Assembly (NCBI GenBank): GCA_022539475.1
Contig: VCMS01000090.1
Span: forward strand, 1 to 64,000
Source of the DNA: Gracilaria domingensis
Taxonomy: Eukaryota > Rhodophyta > Florideophyceae > Gracilariales > Gracilariaceae
Direction of reading: 5' to 3'
DNA length: 64,000 nt
The translations under genes were made by a program, and so were the position numbers. Position 1 is the stretch's first letter. Every line of letters starts with the position of its first letter. Of this stretch, positions 34,301-44,223 are shown piece after piece. The notes under the pieces were generated by a model. The model was given only the letters and a program-made list of their open reading frames with translations. It was not told the origin of the DNA and did no database searches.

Positions 34301-36905
34301 GTCGTAGTCTTCATCACCCTCCTCCATGAGGAAACAGGGGATATCTTCATCCTCGTAATCGACGGGTAAAGCTTCACCTTCCGTTCCTAGACGTGAAAGA
34401 GCATCCGCTTGCGCGTTTAAACAACCCTTCTTATAGGTGACCTCGTAGTCAAACTCGGCAAGCCGAAGACGCCAACGCATTAAGCGTCCGGAAGGCTCCG
34501 TGACTGACATTAACCAACGCAAGGCGGAATGATCCGTATTGACGGTAAAGTGCACACCCATAAGATATGGTCGTAGAGTCTGCAAAGCCCATACCATGGC
34601 GAGACACTCCTTCTCGGATACCGAGTAATTGCGCTCGTGCACGTTGAGTGTACGAGACCAATAGCCAATTGGTTTGCGTTCCCCTTCGGGTGTAGTCTGA
34701 AAGAGAGCGCAGCCAATTTGGTAATCGCTCGAATCCGTATCCACGGTGTACGGCAACCCATTCTTCGGTAACGCTAACACGGGTGCCGTAGTAACAGCCT
34801 CTTTAAGAGAGTTGAAAGCCTCCACTTGCGTGGGGGTAAGTGGTCCCAATTTGGGCGGTTGTCCCTTCTTCAGGAGTTCGTTGAGCGGTCCCGCGATCTT
34901 CGCGAAGCGAGAAATGAACCGTCTATAAACGTTGCATAGCCCCAGGAAGGAGCATAACTCTGTCTGTGTAGTGGGGTGCTTCGCCTCTTTGAGGGACTTC
35001 ACGCGAGCTTCCTCGATCAGTAACCGTCCTGGACGTATGACATGGCCCAGATACTTCACTGAGTCAGTGAAAAACTCACACTTCCTCAATTTGAGAGTAA
35101 TTCCTGCATCCCGCAAAGCGGTCATTATCTCCCGAACATGTTCGAGGTGATCGTCAAAACTGTTGGAAAACACGATGATGTCATCGAAGTATACCAAGCA
35201 ACTCTGCCATTTGAAGCGAGCTAACAAAATGTCCAGAGCACGCTGAAACGTAGCGGGGGCGTTCGTTAACCCGAACGGCATACGCTTAAAGCGGTATAGT
35301 CCTGAATGACAGGTAAACGCGGTGTTGTCACGGTCTTCCGGTCTAACTGGTACTTGCCAGTAACCCCAGTTTGCATCCAAAGTGGAGAACACAGTAGCAT
35401 CGCCAAGCGAGTCGATATACTCGTCCATACGAGGTATGGGGTACACGTCTTTGACGGTGACATCGTTCAAGCGACGATAGTCGATACAAAAGCGCCAGGA
35501 CCCATCGGGTTTCGGAGCCAGTACAACTGGAGGTGCCCACGGCGACTGAGCCGCTTCTATCACGCCAGCGCGGAGCATTTTGTTGATCTGAAACTCTTCC
35601 TCTTCCCGTGCTTTCGGGCCTGCCCTGTAAGGGTGCTGAGCAATCGGCTTGGTCTCCGGCAGGAGGTCAATCCGGTGTTCCGTAGTTGAAACCTCTCCGA
35701 GGGAACCATCCTACATTGGTGTAAACTCTCGCAACATGTTGCGCAACTTCTCACGGTGTGAAACCGGTACATGACCGAGATTCAGTTCTTCTAACTCCTT
35801 GATAGGGTCAATCTTGTCATAACTCGTAGGGACGGTCCTAACTTCCGAGTCATTCTGTTGTTCAACCGTCTGAGACGGGTCCGACGCAGATGAGTGCGAC
35901 GAATCTCCCTCCCCCTCCTTAAGGTGAAGCACACCAGTGCGTTCTTCAGCAATCCCGAGCATCTCGGCGGCAGTCACCTTTGTAGGGATAAGCGCCGTAG
36001 GGTGCGGTAGTACAGTTCCAATTACTTGGTTCTTCACCAGATACTGGGGTTTCTTGCCAAAGTTGTCTAACAGAACCCGAAAGGGGTGTTCGCTGTTGAT
36101 TTGAACAACCCCGTTCGCCAACGCGACCTGATACTTCTCGTATAACGAGTTCAATGGTTGAACAACCCGTAAACCACGCGTTGCGGCAGTAACATCAACC
36201 CAAACCTGGGATTCTGGCGGAATAGAAATTGCACGCGCTACGCGGAGCTTCGGCGACTCCTTCAGAGGTGAGGAATCCTGTAGAGGAGCGGGTAGTGGTA
36301 CCAGCTTAGCTGACGCTCGGCGTAATGAGCGACGAACAATCGGTACAACCCAACCATCTCCCATTTCCACTTCACGCGCACGCGGTCGTATGGGTTCGAC
36401 ATATCTGTCGCAGAAGTCACACCCTAGAATGACAGGGGCAGCGAGTGTCTTGCAGACGATGAATTCTACCTGCTCGATGCAGTTACCAATCCTGACAATC
36501 AGTGAAACCATTCCAGCCGTTTGTAACGGGTTATTGTTAGCATCTGCCACGTCCATGGCGGGTCCATAGCGGATTCGACAACGGACTTCCGGCGGTAGTA
36601 ACGACTCAACAATGAAGTTGGGGCCAGCACCTGTATCCAAGACAGAGAGATGACGCACCATATACTGGGTGGATAGGCCAAGGTCAGCAAACATCTTGTA
36701 GTTTCGTTGGCCAGCACCATGACTCGATCCGGGATCCGGTTGTTCCTGAACCGTATCCATGGGCGACGTAACACACCGATGGTGGTAGAGTCCACGTCTA
36801 AGACGGTCTGTTTCTTCGGAAGGATTTTGACCTGGGAGCGAGGCGGTGACGCCTCGGGCGCCGTAAACCTCGACTCGGGCGCCTCTCCATTGGAGACTCC
36901 CGCAC
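31376..36905 (-). pseudogene. pol: Pol of element D with fused chromodomain (two lesions)
   Basis: The frame is -1 to gag. Domains on the minus strand: retropepsin (LDTGAGPNFI, about 36640-36610), RT with YFDD in place of YLDD (35191-35180), RNase H (DTDSSDYQIGCALF), the HHCC finger, and the DDE core with all three residues (AIDILGE about 33825, SDNGRQF about 33655, GQVERF about 33540). The integrase C-terminus ends about 33010. An Ala/Ser/Glu/Thr-rich linker of about 480 residues follows, then a chromodomain (YQVRWYGYPPSRDSDEP) ending at 31376. Lesions: a one-base loss near 36708 (GCCAACGAAAC) and TGG to TAG at 35711-35713 in the pre-RT connector. From 35710 to 31376 the frame is unbroken for about 1,445 codons. 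Confidence 0.92.
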
Positions 36906-36915
36906 TCAGTTTAAC
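36884..36915 (-). promoter_or_regulatory. Candidate -1 frameshift site between gag and pol (D)
   Basis: On the minus strand G TTA AAC (36915-36909) is followed at once by TGA (36908-36906), then a perfect TCTCC-AAT-GGAGA hairpin (36896-36884). The slip bases differ from A and B, but the layout is kept. Confidence 0.5.
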
Positions 36916-38991
36916 TGAGTTCCATCCGTTCTAATGGGAACGGCGTCCTGCGCAGCAGGCCTCTTCACAGATTCCTGTGGAACAGCGACAGAACTACCCG
37001 CAGCAGCGGTTGCCTCCTCGGCTTGAGCCAGTGAAACATTGACCTGGGTCGAACCAGAGTGCAGTAACGCAACCAATTCTACAGCAGAAACCTTACGGGG
37101 GGTACTCAGCCTTGGCATCCAGATATGCGGTTACCGGCACTGACGCCTGTTCGGCGGGGGTCAGCGCTTCAAAATTCGCCACAACCGTGGGCATTTCCCT
37201 CATCGAGAGGTTACAGTTCGGAGCTGCATGACCGTGGTTGTAACACGTGAAACAGATCAGGGGTGGTCTTCCGGAGCTCCGTGGGTCTTGGAACTTCACC
37301 GTTCGCGGGTCTACCCAACCAGGTCGCTGGTAACGACTCCCTGAATAGGGTACTTGAGGACCGCGAACGCGTGGACGGTCTGCGTAAAGCAGTGCATCTT
37401 CCGTCTTCGAAGAGGCTTCCGATGTGTAAGGCAACTCCGTAGTCAGGATAGAATCCAGGTCCACCTGTGCGAGATGTAAGTTATCCACATCGTGGCCAGA
37501 AAAGTCCTGCGGTAGCAGTGAAGCTGATGACGACCCTCCTTCGAGGTGCAAAGCTTTGGTTGAGACCCGGTATCCGGTGCGCGCGCGCAAGGCGTCTCCC
37601 TCCGCCTTCGCGTACTGCACTAACTCCAGGTAGGTAGTCTTCTTCCGGTCTTCCCGTCGCTGGGCAACCAGAGTACGAATAGCCGGATTCAATCCGTTGA
37701 TAAACAGCGTACAGCGCTCGTTTGACGAGTAAACATTTCCACAACGGTGGAATGCCTTATTCAGGCGTACCGAGTACTCGGTTTCCGACTCCTTCGGGCG
37801 TTGTTTTGTCTCCCGAAACGCGGTGATTGCTTCCTCGATAGAGGTATTTGTCGCATACGAGCGCAACAAATACTGCACTGCTTCGGGCCAGCAGGTGACC
37901 CCTCCTTCAGAGGCGCGAGATGAACCTCTTACAGAGTTATACTGATCTTCAGCGAGTCCACGTAGAAAATACGGTAAGGCAACATAAGCTTGCCCCTCAC
38001 TCATGCCGAGGATGTCAGCTTCCGCTACAAAGCGTGAAAGAAAGTCAAGCATTAGAATGGGATCCTCCCCAGTGAACAACTGGTTGCGAAAGGAAAAGGA
38101 CATGCGTTTGATGCAGTCCTTCACCTTGCCCGTGCCCCGGGGCGTCCGATTCAGACTTGAATCTTCCAAACGGTAATACCGGTAAGATAACAACCTTTTG
38201 AACAAGGGATTCGTCGGCTCTAGTTCCCTCAAACCTGAATGCTTTCGCCACCGTTTCCGGGTACCAACAACACTATAGGTGGACGTAGAACTCCGCGAAC
38301 GCGTAGAACAAGGGCGAGGTTCACCGTCACTTGACGAGCTCGATGATAAGGAACGCGCCGAGCGGTTTGAAATACCAGAAGACTGTGACAAATCCGAGTC
38401 ATACTCGTCAACATTCCTCTTCTTAGAGCGACTCTTCCCGGACTTCCGGTCACGTGTACCACGAGACACTCCCGCAGAAGGGGCAGCAGGGCCGTCATCC
38501 TCACGGATGGTGGCCTCTAACGTCTCAAGACGGCCAAGGATCCGAATGAACTTCGTATCAACCTCCTCGGTGAAACTGGGATATCCTTGAAGAACCTCCA
38601 AGAGCGCATTAACATCCTTCCGTAAAATACGTAGATCATCTGATACACCTCCGTTGAGGGCTGCGTCAACCTTCAAACAAAGTGTGTCGACCTCGGAAAC
38701 GAGTGCTTCATGAGAACTCCTCATGACAGCAGTCTGAGCCTCAAGCACACGAACTTGAGTCTCCAACTCGTTTACGAGCGCATCCTTCGCCGCGACAGCG
38801 AGTATAAGACCCTCCCAAGGAGCAGATGAGGGCCCAGCCACTGGGGCGTCAGACGACTTGTCAGGCTGTTTCCGGTTTCCAGGTTTCTTTCCATCACCCT
38901 GTAGGGGTTCAGGAACAGACCGCAGACGCGGGGGCAAGCCAGAGCCAACGGAGCGAGACTTCGTAGGGCTCGAGCGCTTGCCCGACGCCAT
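36906..38991 (-). pseudogene. gag: Gag of element D (one homopolymer frameshift)
   Basis: ATG at 38991 (MASGKRSSPTKSRS). It has a disordered start, a heptad-like helical stretch (ELETQVRVLEAQTAVMRSSH), a Ser-rich block, the capsid region (FKRLLSYRYYRLEDSS, CWPEAVQYLLRSYATN, AFHRCGNVYSSNERC) and a CX2CX4HX4C knuckle (CFTCYNHGHAAPNC). The frame stops at 37093-37095 because of a run of six C (about 37097-37102). With one C fewer the frame would continue to the stop at 36906-36908, which coincides with the frameshift site. So either a real indel or a homopolymer miscall inactivates it. Confidence 0.85.
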
Positions 38992-39432
38992 CGTCCACGA
39001 CGAGATACCACCAGAAAACTGGGAACAGGAAAGCAAAACAACAAATTAACCTCGAATGAGTGTAGCGTCCTCACACGAGTGACGATAACCGACAAATCGG
39101 ACGAACCAACCGTACCAACGGGAACAGCCGTATACGGAATTAGGGCTGATTCGACCAGATTGCTGGGAACGGTAGACAACCCAAACGGGGTGACAACAAC
39201 CGTACCGACGGGAATCACACATTACGGAAATAGGTAGTGCCACCGGTAGTAAACCGTGTCCAAACAACAACCCAAAAATGAGGAAAGCAGTACCAACACG
39301 ACGTCTGTCGGCAAAGCCTTCCAGTACAAACTGTGTAGTGTATCTCCGCGACCAGAACCGAACCGGCAAACCGGAAATTGATCAGAAAACCAACTTGCTG
39401 GATCAACGCGACTTCTAAGTCGGGAGACGAAT

Positions 39433-40195
39433 TGTTGTGCAAAACCCAGCGATGGGGAAAGACACGCAAAGGCGGTTCAGACCCTCTCTCAAGAGACGAG
39501 CACAGCAGTAGAGCGCCCCCACAGGTACGACACGGCAATGCCGGGTGTAAGACCGGGGTCGACCCTTCCCAAGTAATGGAGGGAGCGAAGCGGCGAAGAA
39601 GAAGCGTCCAGCGGTAGAGAACACACGACACAAGTCGGCAGTAGCGTCACGTGTGTAGCACACGGTACCCACGAGTGTGGCGATGACACGCGAGGGCGGT
39701 AGTAACCCACGCGAGTGTGTCGAGCCACGAACGGTATGCACCGGTACACCAAGGGGTGCTACCTGTATAACAGGGACAGAAATAAAGAAAACACACACAA
39801 AGTACACACGCGAAAGCGGTAGTGGTGTTAATGATGCCGCGAGGCGGATGATGAACCCTGCACAAGGTGTCGACTCTCCGGGAGGAGGATATCGGTCACC
39901 AAGGGTGAAACATCAGAGCCGAACACTCGGTTGTTCGGTTTACTTCCCCGACAATGGGTGCAGCTCAACCTACTAAGTAGTGTAGAGTGCCACTGTCAAG
40001 TGTGCAACAGGGCTAACTAAAATAAATAATAAATATCTAGAATATCCCAAAGTTGGGTGCCAACCGTCCATACACGTGTGTAGCCATCCAGCAATGCTGT
40101 GCCAACCTCACCAGAGTCCTCGACCTCCACTCCACTGCAAGGGCAGTGATTTCACACCAAAAGCGAGCAAATACCGCATAAAGCGTGGCTCTACA
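39433..40195 (-). repeat. 5' LTR of element D (763 bp)
   Basis: Same ends and length as the 3' LTR. Visible differences include CAAGGGC for CAGGGGC near 40140 and GCGTGGC for GCGGGGC near 40185. The leader after it begins ATTCGTCTCCCGACTTAGAA, the divergent form of the candidate primer site. Confidence 0.92.
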
Positions 40196-40501
40196 GCAAG
40201 GGCACCGCCTGAGCGGAATTCCACGCCGCGACGTCGACCGGATTCGGTGTAGACGTGTGATGTTGACTCTGAGGCAGAGGAGCGGAGGCGAAACCGCCGA
40301 GATACCCTGTCGCAGGAGTTGCGGGACCCGAAACGTTCGGAACCCGGTTTGGGAAGGCTGCTCGTCGCCCTGGTGAGGGTTCATCGAATCGTCGATCGCA
40401 GAAGAAACTTCACGTACTGAATCGTCTGAGTGCAGAGAAGCTGAGTGCGTTTGCACGTGTGTCTCGTTGTGACGAGGAACCGGAATCTCGGATATGTCCA
40501 T
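40196..40501 (-). pseudogene. Antisense gene of element C, N-terminal part
   Basis: This is the start of the gene whose body is at 26776-28288. The ATG at 40384 opens MNPHQGDEQP, matching MPNPNQGDDQP of the E gene, and is preferred over the in-frame ATG at 40501. A TATATAAG-like box (CATATAAGC, about 40512-40520) lies about 130 bases upstream of it. The frame that joins correctly to the body (GYLGGFASAPLPQ) is shifted relative to the ATG frame, so there is a one-frame indel between about 40300 and 40345. Element D separates the two parts. Confidence 0.6.
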
Positions 40502-40581
40502 GGTGGACCACGCTTATATGCGAGCTCGCTGATGAGTCTCCGCTTGCAAACCGGATGTTTCCTGCGCTAAGGAGGGGGATA

Positions 40582-41562
40582 TGTAGAGCAAAACGTGCTT
40601 GCCCGATACACGGAGATTGTTTTCATAAACCCCTGGTAAGGATGGTTCCGGGTACTCGGAAGGTATGAATATTGGCCCACTGATGGGATACCTTCTGGCC
40701 ACATTGAGGTATGGCACCCTGAGGGTTCGGCCATGACGTGGCGCGGATGAGTATTGGTCGCGTGTACGCGTGTATAGGAATGGGTGTGTTCACATATGTT
40801 TTGTTATGATTGTCGAATAATTTACTGGCCGCTGCCGCGGGTTGCACACCTTCCACGTGTGTGGATCTGCACAAGCGTGCACTTTATTTATTTAATTTAG
40901 TTTAACTAAGTAATCGGTTACGATATAAGGAGGTGACCTCGCGGCCACCTCCGCCCCTCAGTAAAGGGTAACCGAGTTCGGCTCTGAACTGTTTCGCCAT
41001 CGCGAAGTGTACAACTCCCTCCGGAGAAACACCGCGTACGGTACGACACAGCTTCATCCCTCGGGATTATTCAGGCAATACTGACCATTGTGGCCTTGCC
41101 CTCGGGCTGTTTTATTCCGTGTCTTCGGACTGTTCTTGTTTCTTATTTGTGCAGTTGTACTGCTTTCACCACAATTGGTAGCGTTTCCGTTTCTGTATAG
41201 AGTTGTGCCGCGTGGGCTTAATACACATCGTCGTCTCCCGGCGCCGGGTCTGTTGCCGCTTTCCGCACGTCCCGCCGCGGGATTCCTCCCTTTTCCTCCT
41301 CCATTTCCCTTCTTTCTCCCCTTTTGCCTAGGGCTTATACCGCTCTACGGTAATCTTCCTCCTTGACCATTCCGTCACTTTTCGCCGGATTCCTGGATCA
41401 GGCCCGTTCACCCCTCAACCTCCGTAGGTATATCCCGTACCACGGGCGGTCTTACACCCGCACTATCCGTGTTCGGAGGGCTCATCACTGAGTTCACCTC
41501 GTCTAGAGGGCATGTATTCGAACGCCTTGAGACACGATCCCATCGCTGGGGTTTGCTCCACA
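40582..41562 (+). repeat. 3' LTR of element C (981 bp)
   Basis: It starts TGTAGAGC right after the polypurine tract (GGAGGGGGATA) and ends GCTCCACA. TATAAG at 40924-40929 marks the promoter. It is a near-twin of the LTR of B. The flanking bases after it are GTTTT; the matching left copy is lost in the gap. Confidence 0.9.
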
Positions 41563-41699
41563 GTTTTGTTGCGCAATCGCCGTAAGGTGGTCTAAAGGGA
41601 ACTCAGTGGGAAGATTATACGTGTTTTGCACGGAGCCTGCTATTTGAGCTAGATCGATTTAGTAAGAGAATACCACCTGGAAACACATGAGAGCGCTGT

Positions 41700-42900
41700 G
41701 CACAGCACTTTTTATAAAGGACCAAGAAGCAAAAAAAAACGAAGTGTAGGCTGCTTGGTAAATATATTCGAGTTTAGTCAGTCCCAGTCCGCCTTTGCCC
41801 AACTGGAGACAGGCCTGCTCCCAGGCGGGCGGCGAAAGTTTTCTATGCAGTGTTTGGAACGTACTTCGCTGTTCCTTGTCAAAGCGTTTGACAATATCAC
41901 GGGTGAAATGCGGCTGTGGTATAACCGATCGGTGCGAGCTGCTAGTGGGTTGATCTGGCCGAGCTATACTACAGCGGCGGTGTCGCTTGCACTGTGTAGA
42001 TCATTTTGCACGTTCCGGCGCAGAACCGTAGAAAAAATTACGTTATGTATGGATCGTTTAAGAAGGCTAATGCGTTCACCAACCGTTCTTGTTTCTTGAT
42101 TCTTTCTTTCATCATTACCGTCGAAGCATCGGTATGACCGAGCGTAGACCCGAGAACTGGAATGCCGCTGCAGATGAAACGGTAGCTTTAAAAGAAGGAA
42201 GTTTTGGCTTTGCCCACCACCAGGGGTTTTTTTCTCAAGGTTGATTACGAATCCAATTTTCTCGCCTTTCTGTACGATGTAATTCATCACAATCATCACA
42301 GCTGTGGCTTCTAATCTTGGGACAAGTAGGGTGCCGTCATCCGTAAAGAGCAAGTTTAAAATAGTGCTGAACCTCGACAGGATGTCCAGGATTAATGGGT
42401 GAAGCCTGAGCGAGAACAAAAGTAGACTGAGCGGGTCACCCTGTTTGGTGCCTGTTACGCTGTTGACGACAAACTCGCCAAATCGAAGCGGTATTGTTGT
42501 ACCGTAGCATTGATGAATAAAGCGCGCAATACCCGGGCAATGTTGTGTGACCTCGGATAGAATACATTGGCGTTCTATTGAGTTGAACGCGTTTTGGGCA
42601 TCAATGCTGATCACCACGAGGTTCTTTTGTCTCAGTTTGTTGCATGTTGCGCGGAGTATGTGTATAACCGCTTCGGTTCCGCATGGCATTCCGACTGCAA
42701 ATTGGTGGGGTTGTAGGAACGCAAGCAAGTCCGGGTCATAGAGCGCAATCTGTATCAAACTTTTCTGGTATAGGGGGCATTGCCAGAAACTGGAGAGCGA
42801 GGAGGCCTGCATCACATCTGGCCACGTCGTCGACAAAGACCAGTGCACAGCATGACCAGTGTACAGCAAGAACAGCCACCTTTCAGATACAACAATGTCA
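41700..42900 (-). pseudogene. Non-LTR (LINE) reverse-transcriptase remnant
   Basis: The open part (42869-41964) carries non-LTR RT blocks in order: QFAVGMPCGTEAVIH, VVISIDAQNAFNSIERQ (catalytic Asp), GTKQGDPLS and FTDDGTLLV, where FADD/YADD is usual. It then keeps a thumb-like stretch. Past about 42200 the true reading changes frame, and near 41800-41715 another frame reads PAWEQACLQLGKGGLGLT, the GGLG block typical of LINE C-termini. The 5' part is missing, as usual for LINE copies. It is inactive. It borders the host gene island. Confidence 0.75.
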
Positions 42901-43644
42901 CCTTGTCATCACTCCCAAGCGAGCATATGCCTGCCTGTCGACCTTCACAGATTCATGTGTATCCGTCCAATCCCCTATGCATCTCCAGTGATCTCTCCCT
43001 TGCAACCCGACCACTCTCTTTCTTTCTCACTACTTTCGCGCCACAAACGCGCCCTTTTGCTTCTTTCACCCCGGTCCGTTTTTTTCTTTTTTTTTGTAGT
43101 GGTCCACTGCAACGGCGTTCCAACCTCCTCGAAGAGCGTCGCCGAAACGAGGATCTCGGACGTGTGCCGTAGCCGAGCGTGAGCCGATCCCTTCAACGCC
43201 ACATGAGAGCCCCCGAACGTTGGGATAAGCGCATGGCCTGGGCAGCGCACCCACGTGAACGCCGTGCGCCAATTGGCTGGTGTGCAAAGACGGGCATATG
43301 TACGTTCAATTATGCCACTGATATCTTCCCAAGTGATAGAACGTGAGCCTATCTCCGTCGTTCAATAACTCGCCGAGTTTTCCCTAAAACCCGTAGCACG
43401 TACAACGTACACGCAGACATAGCAGTGCCACGTTACACATTCTCTCTCTTGCTCATTTACACCTTGCATTGACCACTTTCACACTGGTCGCCCTCAACAC
43501 CTCCGTCAACCTGCGACTCTCTTACATCATCGGTCGCACCAAGTTCTTGAGAGCTTCTCTGCCATTTCCACATTCCTCTTTCTCCATCCCAGCAGTTTTT
43601 CCGCATCGACGCTAATTCTCTCTGTTTCTTCCGAGCTTAATGCC
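42901..43644. other. Intergenic region upstream of the membrane protein gene
   Basis: No gene is seen. It is pyrimidine-rich on the plus strand, with a T tract at about 43079-43097. Fragments near 42900-43000 may be the decayed 5' side of the LINE. The promoter of the next gene should lie here, but no clear TATA box stands out. Confidence 0.4.
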
Positions 43645-44223
43645 ATGAATGAGTCTACTCTTGTTCTCACGCACGCTTCCGAGCGCGTCATCTGCGAGGT
43701 GGTCGATAACATCTGCCCGCTGAACCTCTCGGAGCAACCCCTAATTGTCATTACTGCATATTTAGCTGTATTTCTTCCTTGGGGTTTCCTCGCATTGCTT
43801 GATATGATTAATGAACGTTGGAAGACCATCAGAAGAGTTTTTGTTCAAGGCGGTGTTCAGATTATCATCGCCATTCCTACCATGGGATATACATTTTATT
43901 ACATTGAACTGCAGAGGGCTGATCGTGACTACAAGGAGATGTGTGCTGCGATTGTTGCGGTGTGTCTGTCCGCGTTTCACTTTTGTCGAACTGCCTGGGG
44001 CCTATGGCAAACATATTGGTATTGGAGGTGGGTCAAAAGGTGCTTGAAACGTCTGAATGAACATGGTTATTCGCTCGACGACATTAAAAGGAGTTATGTG
44101 GGATATAATTATTTCACCATGGGCTGGGGTTATGATCGTCGACTAAACTGGTTATCACTCTCTCTGAAAATCAACAGCTCTGTAGTTGATAATGAGTTCG
44201 TTGACAGTGAATGTTCCTTTTGA
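43645..44223 (+). CDS. Predicted membrane protein, N-terminal part (unknown)
   Basis: ATG at 43645 opens 192 codons. Three hydrophobic segments are visible: about residues 33-55 (LIVITAYLAVFLPWGFLALL), 70-90 (VQIIIAIPTMGYTFYYIEL) and 99-122 (MCAAIVAVCLSAFHFCRTAW). A WYWRWVKRCLKR basic stretch follows. The frame stops at TGA 44221-44223 right after a TTTT run, and the next frame continues with no gap. The two are probably one gene split by a one-base indel, real or a miscall. No family is recognised. Confidence 0.55.
   Translation: MNESTLVLTHASERVICEVVDNICPLNLSEQPLIVITAYLAVFLPWGFLALLDMINERWKTIRRVFVQGGVQIIIAIPTMGYTFYYIELQRADRDYKEMCAAIVAVCLSAFHFCRTAWGLWQTYWYWRWVKRCLKRLNEHGYSLDDIKRSYVGYNYFTMGWGYDRRLNWLSLSLKINSSVVDNEFVDSECSF

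Larger units (their letters stand above)
28289..40195 (-). mobile_element. Complete Ty3/gypsy chromovirus, element D (11.9 kb)
   Basis: Two 763-bp LTRs bound it (39433-40195 is 5', 28289-29051 is 3'), and GCAAG flanks both sides (28284-28288 and 40196-40200). The order on the minus strand is LTR, leader, gag (38991 to 36906), pol with fused chromodomain (to 31376), about 2.3 kb of non-coding DNA, polypurine tract and LTR. The LTRs differ at only a few bases that I can see, so the insertion is young. Even so, gag has a frameshift and pol has a frameshift and a nonsense codon. D and E are one family by pol and LTR, but D lacks the antisense gene. Confidence 0.95.
22138..41562 (+). mobile_element. 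Ty3/gypsy chromovirus, element C (3' part), hosting element D
   Basis: C lacks its 5' LTR, gag and protease, which lie left of B in the gap. It retains pol from the pre-RT connector (22139), the chromodomain frame (26152-26385), an antisense gene (26776-28288 continuing at 40196-40501), a polypurine tract (about 40571-40581, GGAGGGGGATA) and the 3' LTR (40582-41562). Element D (28289-40195) is nested within the antisense gene. B sits at its left edge. Confidence 0.85.
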
